From Lachnospiraceae bacterium (GTDB lineage: Bacteria > Bacteroidota > Bacteroidia > Bacteroidales > Muribaculaceae): a stretch of 64,000 bases of DNA. A model generated the notes under the pieces. That model searched no databases. It had not been told where the DNA came from and saw only the letters and a list, made by a program, of their open reading frames with translations. Shown here in pieces: positions 44,915 to 52,419 of this stretch. The stretch covers positions 439,861-503,860 of the forward strand of contig JAMPGZ010000001.1 of assembly GCA_023663655.1 (NCBI GenBank), written 5' to 3'. Made by a program: the position numbers and the translations under genes. Every line of letters starts with the position of its first letter. The first letter of the stretch is position 1.

Positions 44915-45967
44915 ATGATTAAGATTGGCAATATAGTAACTTTTCTGCGGATCATGATCTTGGCTGTGATGCCGGGCATGGTGATGACCGCCTGTGATGA
45001 TGAGCCTGAATTCCGCATAACAGGCACTGTGGAAGGGCTTGGAACACGTCACATCTCGATGATATATGCCGCCGACGGAGCGCTCCACACGGTGACGACT
45101 ACCGCCATCGACGGTAAATTCAGCCTCACCGGCTCGTCGCGCGACTACACGCTGGTGGAACTTCTGTCGCCTCAGGGCAAGGTGTTTTCGCGGCTTCTCG
45201 CGAAAAACGGACAGAACATAAAATGCCGGCTCGACATCGACGACCCCTACAAACTTGAGATGAAGGGGAGCAAGCCGGTGGAGCAGTTGGCAAAATTTCT
45301 CACTAAAAATCATGACTTGCTTACCGACGGCACCCAGGAGATGATCAACAAGAGCATCGAGGAATATGTGCAATCCAATCCCGACAATATACTGTCGTCG
45401 CTGATGCTGCTTACGATGTATGACGCATCGGACAACGAGGCTAAGACCAGCACCCTTTTTGCCTCTCTAAGCCCCGAGGCGCGTCCCGACAAACTCGTTG
45501 CCGGATACAGGCTGCAATTGTCACAAAACAACAACGCCGCAATCAACACAAAAGTAAAGCCTGTCACCGTCAAAAACTCCAAAGACTCGGTGGAACGCTT
45601 CGTGCCGCTCCGATCAAGCTATACGCTGATGTATTTCTCGGCAGGCTCCAAGCAGAGCTCCGACACTGTCAACCGCGCCCTGCTGCCCGCCTATAACCGC
45701 TATCCCCGCCGCCGACTGAGGGTGATGGAGATCTCTTTCGCACCTGACTCCGCGCAATGGAGGCGCTCGATTGAGAATGACACATTGAAATGGTCCCGCT
45801 CGTGGGTGCCGGGAGGAGTTGCCTCGCCGATGTTCTATGACCTGAGCATTCCACGTCTACCCTATTACATCCTCTCCGACTCGATAGGGACACAGGTGTA
45901 TCGCGGGTCATCGATAGCGACAGCAATAGATTCACTTGACAGCCGTATGTCGGCAAAACACAAGTAG
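44915..45967 (+). CDS. DUF4369-containing lipoprotein
   Basis: A 350-residue lipoprotein. From the ATG at 44915 there is a hydrophobic leader and the lipobox VMTAC. An upstream in-frame start at 44852 would read through the promoter box. The N-terminal DUF4369 domain (FRITGTVEGLGTRHISMIY) is followed by a helical linker and a C-terminal thioredoxin-like region without a CxxC pair (TLMYFSAGS). DUF4369 proteins in Bacteroidota are often thiol-disulfide or oxygen-stress related, but the missing cysteines argue against redox activity here. It is followed 3 bases later by the RsmI-like gene. Confidence 0.7.
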   Translation: MIKIGNIVTFLRIMILAVMPGMVMTACDDEPEFRITGTVEGLGTRHISMIYAADGALHTVTTTAIDGKFSLTGSSRDYTLVELLSPQGKVFSRLLAKNGQNIKCRLDIDDPYKLEMKGSKPVEQLAKFLTKNHDLLTDGTQEMINKSIEEYVQSNPDNILSSLMLLTMYDASDNEAKTSTLFASLSPEARPDKLVAGYRLQLSQNNNAAINTKVKPVTVKNSKDSVERFVPLRSSYTLMYFSAGSKQSSDTVNRALLPAYNRYPRRRLRVMEISFAPDSAQWRRSIENDTLKWSRSWVPGGVASPMFYDLSIPRLPYYILSDSIGTQVYRGSSIATAIDSLDSRMSAKHK

Positions 45968-45970
45968 CCC

Positions 45971-46672
45971 ATGCCAACCATATACCTACTACCATCGACA
46001 ATGAGCGACACCGCTCCGCAGAAGGTGCTTCCCGCCGGAAACATCGAGATCGCGCGGCGGCTGAAATTCTTCATCGTGGAAAATCTGCGCACCGCCCGGC
46101 GGTTTCTGAAAGCGTGTGACCGCGACATCGACATCGACGGGCTGACATTCTTCGAGCTCAACCGCCACACCTCGCCAGAAGAGGTAGCCGGAATGCTCAA
46201 TCCGGCAGCCGAGGGGCATGACATAGGGATAATCTCAGAAGCCGGATGCCCCGCGATAGCCGACCCGGGAGCCGACGTAGTGGCGATAGCACAGAGAAAA
46301 GGCTACGATGTGTGTCCGCTTGTGGGACCGTCGAGCATAATCCTGTCGCTCATGGCATCGGGGTTCAACGGACAGAGCTTCGCTTTTCTGGGCTATCTTC
46401 CCATCGACGCGTCGCAACGCTCGGCAGCGATGCACGCCATGGAACGCAGGATAAAATCAGAGTCGCAGACCCAGATTTTCATCGAGACTCCCTACCGCAA
46501 CAATAAGCTCATAGCCGAACTCTCCCGCACCTTGCCGGGACAGATGATGCTGTGTGTTGCCTCGGACATCACCGGCAGCAAGGAGAAAATAATCACCCGC
46601 CCGCTATCATGGTGGGCGAAGGCTAACTACAATTACGACAAAACCCCAACGATATTCCTTCTGTACAGATAA
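45971..46672 (+). CDS. RsmI-like SAM-dependent methyltransferase (tetrapyrrole methylase fold)
   Basis: A 233-residue protein with ISEAGCPAIADPGADVVA, the motif region of rRNA small-subunit methyltransferase I, and LVGPSS plus IFIETPYRNN. RsmI 2'-O-methylates C1402 of 16S rRNA. Bacteroidota often have this shorter, divergent paralogue in addition to a full-length RsmI. The N-terminal strand (PTIYLLPSTMSD) lacks the usual GTLYVVATPIGN pattern, so target and activity are uncertain. The stop overlaps the next start by one base (TAATG). Confidence 0.75.
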   Translation: MPTIYLLPSTMSDTAPQKVLPAGNIEIARRLKFFIVENLRTARRFLKACDRDIDIDGLTFFELNRHTSPEEVAGMLNPAAEGHDIGIISEAGCPAIADPGADVVAIAQRKGYDVCPLVGPSSIILSLMASGFNGQSFAFLGYLPIDASQRSAAMHAMERRIKSESQTQIFIETPYRNNKLIAELSRTLPGQMMLCVASDITGSKEKIITRPLSWWAKANYNYDKTPTIFLLYR

Positions 46673-47709
46673 TGGCACGAAAAAGCTTCGACAACAGCAG
46701 ATTTCCCGGTCTATTTGACGACCCGGAACCCGGAAATTCCGAAAGCGGCATACAGCTTCCGACATCCGGCTTCCCCCATGTCGCCACCGGAATCCTGTCG
46801 GGAGGAATCACCCCCGCGCCACAAGTGAGGCTCAACCCGTTGGGGCCTGTAGTGGTGAAGCCGGTGCCCAATAAGATAACATTCCTGTCATTCGGCAGCG
46901 GCAGCAGCGGCAACTGCGCTTATATCGGCGACTCTACGGCAGGATTTCTCATCGACGCCGGAGTCGATGCCAAAACCGTGCTCGACGGGCTTGCCGCCAA
47001 CAATATCCCCATCTCCAACGTGAAAGGGATATGCATCACCCATGACCACAGCGACCACATGAGATATGCCTACACGCTGGTGCGAAAACATCGCCACATA
47101 GGCATCTACTGCACGCCGCGCGCCATGAACGGCATATTGCGCCGCCATAATGTGTCGCGCCGCATCAAGGACTACCACACTGCCATCTACAAAGAGATCC
47201 CCTTCACGATAGGCAATTTCACGATCACGGCGTTTGAGGTGATGCACGACGGCAGCGACAATGCCGGATTCTTTGTGCAGCATGACGACCGCGGCTTTGC
47301 CATCGCCACCGACCTCGGCTGCATATCGGACCGCGCCGACCACTATATGCGCCAAGCCGACTATCTCATGATCGAGAGTAACTATGACTTGAATATGTTG
47401 CTGTTTGGCAGCTATCCGGAATATCTGAAATCAAGGATACGCAACGTCAACGGGCATCTCGACAATAAGGTCACGGCTGAATATTTGGCTAAAATCTACA
47501 CTCCGAAACTACGCTATGTGTTCCTGTGCCATCTGAGCCGCGACAACAACACCCCCGACGCCGCCCTCGCCGCCTCACGGCAAGCGCTTGAAGGGATAGG
47601 GCTGAAGGTGGGCAACGGGCTCAATACCCCCGAGGATAACGCCGCCAACATACAGGTCATCGCCCTGCCACGATTTGACTGCTCTCCGCTGTTCTGCCTG
47701 CGCCCGTAG
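46672..47709 (+). CDS. MBL-fold metallo-hydrolase (YycJ/WalJ-like)
   Basis: A 345-residue protein with a metallo-beta-lactamase fold from about residue 68 (FLSFGSGSSGNCAYIGD), the metal-binding THDHSDH, VMHDGSDN, ATDLG and a later CHLSRDNN. This pattern resembles YycJ-type exonuclease-like MBL proteins. The first about 65 residues (Pro/Gly-rich, PGLFDDPEPGNSESG) are an unusual low-complexity extension. It is translationally coupled to the RsmI-like gene. Confidence 0.8.
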   Translation: MARKSFDNSRFPGLFDDPEPGNSESGIQLPTSGFPHVATGILSGGITPAPQVRLNPLGPVVVKPVPNKITFLSFGSGSSGNCAYIGDSTAGFLIDAGVDAKTVLDGLAANNIPISNVKGICITHDHSDHMRYAYTLVRKHRHIGIYCTPRAMNGILRRHNVSRRIKDYHTAIYKEIPFTIGNFTITAFEVMHDGSDNAGFFVQHDDRGFAIATDLGCISDRADHYMRQADYLMIESNYDLNMLLFGSYPEYLKSRIRNVNGHLDNKVTAEYLAKIYTPKLRYVFLCHLSRDNNTPDAALAASRQALEGIGLKVGNGLNTPEDNAANIQVIALPRFDCSPLFCLRP

Positions 47710-47713
47710 TGAT

Positions 47714-48619
47714 TCAAAGGGAATAGGACACGGAAGCCTGAACGAATGGAGCCGTCTTTCTGCGACAATCAAAATATTCCTTTGTGCCGGTCACTCCATT
47801 CACCCTACACGACATTTTGACCGCAACTCCGCACTGGGCGTCAAAATACAGATTACGTGCCAACCGATGGCGATATTTCACCGTGGGACGGAATGCCGTA
47901 GTTGTAAACCGGCACCGCTTAGGCAAGCTTTCATCATCAGGCTTGAAATAGAATGACTTCACATCGATATCAGCTCCGAAGCTGATCAAATCATCGCGCG
48001 TGGGGGTATAGTCAAATCCAAACATTCCACCATATAGATTGAGCAGCCAACGGTCGTTAAACCGGTGCCGATACATAAAAACAAGAAATGCAGGAATCTT
48101 GGATGTGGAATTGATCATGACAAGCGGACCAAGTCCGAATTGCGTGTCCCTGTCAGCTTTCAGCATCACCAACGCCATCGCGATTCCCGACACACGTGCA
48201 AATCCGCCGATGCCCCATTCGCTATTCACCATAGCCATTCCCATGACCGGTTTTCCAAGCAATCTGAGCCTAAGCATCGATGTCAAACCTATCTGCCCCA
48301 TTGTGTGAGTTCCATTGAGGTTTATCTCATCAGGATCATATCCATCAGAAATATCGTCATCGCTAAAATCGACATTCACCGCAGAATACCGGGCATTAGC
48401 CGTAAGCGTGAAAGCGCGGCTGCTGACAATTTCATACGAAATACGTCCATCGTAACCGTCACGCACGGAACTGAACCCACGGTTATACGAGATTCCAAAG
48501 TTGGTCTTCACCATGCCATAACCGCCCTGACTTATGTTCACGTCAGATTCGGTTTGCGACCATCCGGCAACAGAACACAATATCAGTGCTGCCGAGGATA
48601 ATATTCTTTTAAACAACAT
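47714..48619 (-). CDS. Predicted outer-membrane beta-barrel protein, family not recognised
   Basis: A 301-residue exported protein with signal peptide FKRILSSAALILCSVAGWSQ. The rest is built of alternating aromatic/polar beta-strands (SYNRGFSSVRDGYDGR, MYRHRFNDRWLLNLYGGMFG) and ends in VQASVSYSL, a typical outer-membrane barrel C-terminus. I cannot assign a specific family. It is convergent with the MBL gene, whose stop is 4 bases away. A TAnnTTTG box sits 6 bases before the ATG. Confidence 0.6.
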   Translation of the reverse strand: MLFKRILSSAALILCSVAGWSQTESDVNISQGGYGMVKTNFGISYNRGFSSVRDGYDGRISYEIVSSRAFTLTANARYSAVNVDFSDDDISDGYDPDEINLNGTHTMGQIGLTSMLRLRLLGKPVMGMAMVNSEWGIGGFARVSGIAMALVMLKADRDTQFGLGPLVMINSTSKIPAFLVFMYRHRFNDRWLLNLYGGMFGFDYTPTRDDLISFGADIDVKSFYFKPDDESLPKRCRFTTTAFRPTVKYRHRLARNLYFDAQCGVAVKMSCRVNGVTGTKEYFDCRRKTAPFVQASVSYSL

Positions 48620-48624
48620 GAAAA

Positions 48625-48632
48625 CAAAGATA
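48625..48632 (-). promoter_or_regulatory. Promoter box directly before the beta-barrel gene
   Basis: TATCTTTG on the minus strand (48632-48625) ends 5 bases before the ATG at 48619. A transcript from this box would have essentially no leader. Confidence 0.5.
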
Positions 48633-48661
48633 CGATGATTTGAACGACAATCACAAATTAA

Positions 48662-48693
48662 TTTGCAAAAACCGATTCACATAGCTAACTTTG
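48662..48693 (+). promoter_or_regulatory. Promoter of the YhcH/YiaL-type gene
   Basis: TTTG (48662-48665) and TAACTTTG (48686-48693) with 20-base spacing form a near-ideal Bacteroidota promoter. The leader is about 20 nt. Confidence 0.75.
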
Positions 48694-48719
48694 CTCTTAT
48701 AACCTAAATAACAACAGAT

Positions 48720-49253
48720 ATGGCAAATCAAAACAACGCTCAAGAGTGGGTAAACAGCCGCTGCTGGGCTAATGGATGGAATGTAGAGGCTGACGCTACC
48801 ATCAACGCTGAAGAATTCGCCTCACAATATGAGAAAAACAAGGAATTGTGGGACAAGCTTTTCCAATTCCTCGCTGAAACCGATCTCAAGACCCTCGAAG
48901 CCGGCAAGATAGTGCTCGTGCCGGAACGCCTGTGGATCAACGTGCTTGAATACACTCCCAAAAGCGCCGAAGACACCAAGGTGGAAAGCCACCGCAACAT
49001 GATCGACCTTCAGTACACATTTGAAGGAAACGAGCTGATGGGTCTTGCCGACAAGGTGATCGAAACCGAGGAGTACAACCCTGTTAAAGACGTGACAAAA
49101 TACCGTGCCGACGGCGAAGTGAGCTATGTGCCCGCAACACCCGACCGTTTCTTCCTATACTTCCCTTGCGATATGCACCAGCCTTCAGTGCAGGCTCCCG
49201 GCGAAGTTAAGCCGAGCCGCAAGATCGTAGGCAAAATTGAATACGCAAAATAA
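48720..49253 (+). CDS. YhcH/YjgK/YiaL (TabA-like) cupin protein
   Basis: A 177-residue cytoplasmic DUF386-family protein. The family's double-stranded beta-helix is seen in VESHRNMIDLQYTFEGNE (the metal-region His, then the IDLQ motif), RFFLYFPCDMHQPSVQ (second His pair) and KPSRKIVGKIEY. Relatives are linked to sialic-acid, gulonate and biofilm-associated sugar metabolism, with a binding or isomerase role not firmly established. It is a monocistronic gene with its own promoter and a very strong terminator. Confidence 0.85.
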   Translation: MANQNNAQEWVNSRCWANGWNVEADATINAEEFASQYEKNKELWDKLFQFLAETDLKTLEAGKIVLVPERLWINVLEYTPKSAEDTKVESHRNMIDLQYTFEGNELMGLADKVIETEEYNPVKDVTKYRADGEVSYVPATPDRFFLYFPCDMHQPSVQAPGEVKPSRKIVGKIEYAK

Positions 49254-49268
49254 CATTCGAGTCTGATA

Positions 49269-49315
49269 AATCAAAAACAGCTCCATGCGACAATCGCATG
49301 GAGCTGTTTTTGATT
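49269..49315. terminator. 22-bp-stem bidirectional terminator
   Basis: A perfect stem pairs 49269-49290 with 49294-49315 around a 3-nt loop (CAA). The stem has A-rich and T-rich ends, so it works as an intrinsic terminator in both directions: for the YhcH-like gene (+) and for a possible minus-strand transcript from about 49.8 kb. Confidence 0.9.
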
Positions 49316-49798
49316 CGGTCAATATGGACTGACGCATCGCAAGCAATATAATCGTCACGAGGCGGGATGCAATGCACTACACAGTATGACAGTTTCGTTA
49401 CTTCGTGACCCAAGGGTGTTGCAAAGCCCTCTGAGCCTACTCTACCCAGATTTGTTTTCATGATTTTCAAGAATTAAGATAAGTCATCCCCGGCGGCAAC
49501 GACAGTGGCTTCGTGTTGGTGGCTTGCGCGCGGGAGCCAATTTCAAGCAGTCTTTCAGGTCATTTTCTGAAACTTAGCGAATTCTCGGGCGACTCCATCT
49601 GCTTCCGCTATCGTTGTCGGTCGGGTTCTGCAGGGGAGAGTGCCTGTCGGAGTACTCCAACGGATCCGTGCAGTCATTGGCGTGGCTCTCGGGGCTGACT
49701 TAAGCCGGCTGATGTCAGTGTCCTTCGGGCGTGTTGCCGTGATTGTGGCGGAACCGTGACGGGATGTCTCTCCCGCAGATTGATGCCGTTATTGTTTG
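49269..49798 (-). ncRNA. Possible long non-coding transcript, unidentified
   Basis: The 750-base gap 49254-50019 has no supported protein gene. On the minus strand it has a TAnnTTTG box (49812-49805) at one end and the 22-bp terminator at the other, giving a possible RNA of about 530 nt. The interior is GC-balanced with several potential local stems. I looked for RNase P, tmRNA, 6S and SRP signatures and found none. A short reading frame (ATG at 49461) runs straight through the terminator, which argues against coding. Confidence 0.3.
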
Positions 49799-49804
49799 TT
49801 GGAG

Positions 49805-49812
49805 CAAAGATA
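49805..49812 (-). promoter_or_regulatory. Candidate promoter of the unidentified transcript
   Basis: TATCTTTG on the minus strand (49812-49805). No TTTG is found at the -33 position, so support is partial. Confidence 0.4.
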
Positions 49813-49899
49813 GTGAGGGTTTTCGGGGGATTTACCCACTTTTTGTCCCCTATGGGTGATTTTTTTGCAACGGGATGTAGGATGCTGGAGCGGGAGAGG

Positions 49900-49935
49900 T
49901 TACCCGGCATGTAGCGTTAGCGGAATGCCGGGTAA
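49900..49935. repeat. REP-like palindrome, copy A
   Basis: An 11-bp perfect stem (TTACCCGGCAT 49900-49910 with 49925-49935) around a 14-nt loop. On the minus strand the loop contains TCCGCTAACGCT. It is related to the element at 50024-50053 in opposite orientation. Confidence 0.7.
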
Positions 49936-50023
49936 TCGTGAATGCACGTTTTTTTTTGAGTTCCGGAGGAACGATACAATGGTTCGCTCTTTCAGAGCTT
50001 AATTTTAATTATCGACCAATTGA

Positions 50024-50053
50024 CCCAGCATTTCGCTGGCGCTACATACTGGG
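50024..50053. repeat. REP-like palindrome, copy B
   Basis: Thirty bases with a CCCAG/CTGGG outer stem and a core TTTCGCTGGCGCTACA. It matches copy A at 24 of 30 positions when copy A is read on the minus strand. One change pair (G-C to A-T at stem position 4/27) is compensatory. Confidence 0.65.
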
Positions 50054-50117
50054 CTGAACTCTTGCGGTCATACAGACCGCCTCTTACAACACGGGGTCAA
50101 TATGTGGTGGGGGATAA

Positions 50118-50151
50118 TGAAAAAGCGGTCGGGCTGATGCTCGACCGCTTT
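50118..50151 (-). terminator. Terminator of tRNA-Gln
   Basis: A 10-bp stem (AAAGCGGTCG 50122-50131 with 50142-50151) is followed on the minus strand by a T-run. It lies 5 bases beyond the mature tRNA 3' end. Confidence 0.85.
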
Positions 50152-50155
50152 AGTG

Positions 50156-50226
50156 TTGTCTTACCTGGATTCGAACCAAGACAGGCAGAACCAAAAACTG
50201 CAGTGCTACCATTACACCATAAGACA
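50156..50226 (-). tRNA. tRNA-Gln (TTG)
   Basis: A complete 71-nt tRNA. The acceptor stem pairs TGTCTTA (from 50226) with TAAGACA and the discriminator is A. The anticodon loop TTTTGGT gives TTG, and the T-loop is GGTTCGAATCC. CCA is not encoded. It has its own promoter and terminator. Confidence 0.95.
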
Positions 50227-50268
50227 ATCCTAATTGCCCAAACATCGAAGCCGATGTCTAAAGCACTG

Positions 50269-50299
50269 CAAAGATAAATAGTTTTTTTTAATTATGCAA
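50269..50299 (-). promoter_or_regulatory. Promoter of tRNA-Gln
   Basis: TATCTTTG on the minus strand (50276-50269) with TTG (50299-50297) 20 bases upstream. It is divergent from the acyltransferase promoter. Confidence 0.65.
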
Positions 50300-50313
50300 G
50301 CCCGACGCTAAAT

Positions 50314-50345
50314 TTTGCATTAATGAGTTATATTTAGTAACTTTG
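50314..50345 (+). promoter_or_regulatory. Promoter of the acyltransferase operon
   Basis: TTTG (50314-50317) and TAACTTTG (50338-50345) with exact 20-base spacing. The leader is about 17 nt. Confidence 0.75.
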
Positions 50346-50368
50346 TAAATTATTGCAAGATAATACAG

Positions 50369-51202
50369 ATGAATACCGAAATAAAGCCTACCGTGCTTGA
50401 CTTCAACGACATTGCGGCTATGGTGCCGAAATTGTCATCGCATGAGCGACTGGTCAACAAAGCCTTGCATTGGCTGTCGGTGGACAAAGTCAATGCCGTT
50501 CACGAAAAATATTGCCACACTCCAGGACCTGAATTTGCCCGGAATCTGCTCAAAGATTTCGACATAGACCTCCGTGTGGATGGCAAAGAGATTCTTGAGA
50601 ATCTTCCTGAAGGAGCTTTTGTGGCCGTGAGCAACCATCCGTTTGGAGCACTCGACGGCATCTCACTCATAGCCCTCCTCACTCAATATCGCCCGGAATT
50701 CAAGGTGATGGTCAACATGGTGTTGAACCACATCTCGGCGATGCGCCCCAACTTCATAGCTGTCGACGCGCTCGCCTCCGACGACCCCGCCAAAAAAGCA
50801 GTGTCGATGAACGGCATAAAGCAGGCAATCATGCAGGTGAGAAAGGGTCAGCCTGTGGGATTCTTCCCCGCCGGCGCCGTGAGCAAGATAAACAGCCGCC
50901 TGCGCATCGAGGATCGCCAATGGCAACCCACCATCATAAGGCTGATACAGCAACTCGGAGTGCCGGTGGTGCCGATATATTTCCACGGACACAACAGCAC
51001 GTGGTTCAACATACTCGGGCTTATCGACTGGCGGCTGCGCACGCTGCGACTGCCGGCTGAGGTGTGGAAAAAATGCCACTCCACCATCCATGTGTCGGTG
51101 GGCGACATCATTCCCGCATCCGAACTCAAAGCCCACGGATCGCTCGACGAACTCGGAGAGTTCCTGAAAAACAAAACTTATCAGTTAAGGTCACGTAAAT
51201 GA
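50369..51202 (+). CDS. PlsC-like lysophospholipid/glycine-lipid acyltransferase
   Basis: A 277-residue cytoplasmic or membrane-associated acyltransferase. The active-site box is NHPFGALDG (His-x5-Asp, the variant common in hemolysin/OlsA-like Bacteroidota proteins), and the substrate box is GFFPAGAVSK. It ends with VGDIIPASEL. Related Bacteroides proteins O-acylate glycine lipids, but the usual partner N-acyltransferase gene is not adjacent, so the substrate is unknown. The stop overlaps the sigma-54 activator start by 4 bases. Confidence 0.8.
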   Translation: MNTEIKPTVLDFNDIAAMVPKLSSHERLVNKALHWLSVDKVNAVHEKYCHTPGPEFARNLLKDFDIDLRVDGKEILENLPEGAFVAVSNHPFGALDGISLIALLTQYRPEFKVMVNMVLNHISAMRPNFIAVDALASDDPAKKAVSMNGIKQAIMQVRKGQPVGFFPAGAVSKINSRLRIEDRQWQPTIIRLIQQLGVPVVPIYFHGHNSTWFNILGLIDWRLRTLRLPAEVWKKCHSTIHVSVGDIIPASELKAHGSLDELGEFLKNKTYQLRSRK

Positions 51203-52419
51203 AGCCGGTAGATATATCAGCGGAAATACAGCAAGCCAAATCACGGTTTGGAATCGTAGGCAATGCCCCGGCACTGACTGCGGCGATCCAACGTGCCATC
51301 CGTGTGGCACCCATCGACCTGTCGGTGCTCATCACCGGCGAAAGCGGAACCGGAAAAGAATTTTTCCCTCAGATCATACACCAATACGGAGCCAGAAAAC
51401 ACTCGAAATATATCGCCGTAAACTGCGGCGCCATCCCTGAGGGCACAATCGACTCCGAGCTGTTCGGCCATGAAAAAGGGGCGTTCACCGGCGCGGTGGC
51501 ATCGCGAAAAGGATACTTTGAAGAAGCCGACGGCGGAACCATATTCCTTGACGAAGTCGCCGAACTCCCTCTCACCACCCAAGCGCGCCTGCTGCGAGTG
51601 CTGGAGAGCGGAGAGTTCATCAAGGTAGGCTCATCGACAGTGCAACGCACCAACATCCGCATAGTCGCCGCCACCAATGTCGATATGCTGAAAGCGGTGG
51701 AGAGCGGCAAGTTTCGCGAGGATCTCTATTACCGACTTTCCACTATACACATCAGTGTGCCGCCGTTGCGTGAACGCGGAAATGACATACTGCTGCTCGC
51801 CCGCAAATTTGCCGCCGATTTCGCCGAACGCTACCGAATGCCTGCTATAGAATTTGATCCGGAAGCCTCCGAGATGCTTCTGCGCTTCCCCTGGCCGGGC
51901 AATGTGCGACAGCTCAAAAATGTGGTCGAGCAGATAGCTCTGTTTGACGCAGGCAACACCGTAAGCTCCGCCGAGCTATCACAATATCTCCCCGCAGGAG
52001 CCGGGATTTACACCCCTGCAATCTCCGAGTCGGGCATACACTCCTACGCAGCCGAGCGCGAAGTGCTGTTCAACATGATATTCCGCATGAGGGAAGAGAT
52101 CGACTCTCTGCGGGCATCGCTAAGCGCCATGTCGCGCGCTCCGCAGCCCGTAGCCTCCTACGAACCGACAAAGCCGGTGATGGAGATGCCCGGAACACTC
52201 GTGAAATACTCTCCGGTGGAGTCAGTGTTTAACCACACCGCGACACAGGTGATGCCCATCGACGCGGAAGATGCCGGAATGACATTGGAAGCGACAGAAC
52301 GCGAGACCATCAAACGCGCGCTCGAACGCAACGAAGGCAGGCGCAAAGCCACCGCCACCGAACTAAACATCTCGGAAAGAACTCTCTACCGAAAAATAAA
52401 GGAATATGGACTTGAATAG
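51199..52419 (+). CDS. Sigma-54-dependent AAA+ activator without sensory domain
   Basis: A 406-residue regulator that begins almost directly with the AAA+ domain: Walker A GESGTGKE (47-54), the sigma-54 contact loop GAFTGA (94-99), Walker B GGTIFLDE (112-119) and the arginine-finger region FREDLYYRLS. A linker of about 100 residues leads to a C-terminal Fis-type helix-turn-helix (KATATELNISERTLYRKIKE). No receiver, GAF or PAS domain is present, so control must come from expression level or partner proteins. The gene overlaps its upstream neighbour by 4 and lptE by 14 bases, within an envelope-biogenesis cluster. Confidence 0.9.
   Translation: MKPVDISAEIQQAKSRFGIVGNAPALTAAIQRAIRVAPIDLSVLITGESGTGKEFFPQIIHQYGARKHSKYIAVNCGAIPEGTIDSELFGHEKGAFTGAVASRKGYFEEADGGTIFLDEVAELPLTTQARLLRVLESGEFIKVGSSTVQRTNIRIVAATNVDMLKAVESGKFREDLYYRLSTIHISVPPLRERGNDILLLARKFAADFAERYRMPAIEFDPEASEMLLRFPWPGNVRQLKNVVEQIALFDAGNTVSSAELSQYLPAGAGIYTPAISESGIHSYAAEREVLFNMIFRMREEIDSLRASLSAMSRAPQPVASYEPTKPVMEMPGTLVKYSPVESVFNHTATQVMPIDAEDAGMTLEATERETIKRALERNEGRRKATATELNISERTLYRKIKEYGLE

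Noticed and set aside
49207-49470. Minus-strand frame with a regular-looking N-terminus (KTNLGRVGSEGFATPLGHE)
   Set aside because: It passes through the 22-bp terminator and into the antisense of the YhcH-like gene, so it cannot be fully translated from the proposed transcript.
49269-49798. RNase P RNA, tmRNA, 6S RNA or cobalamin riboswitch
   Set aside because: A GCCACTG-like string is present, but the other conserved boxes of these RNAs could not be found on either strand.
50020-50277. Reading frame of 85 codons on the plus strand
   Set aside because: It spans a REP-like palindrome, a terminator and tRNA-Gln in antisense; no ribosome-binding signal is seen.
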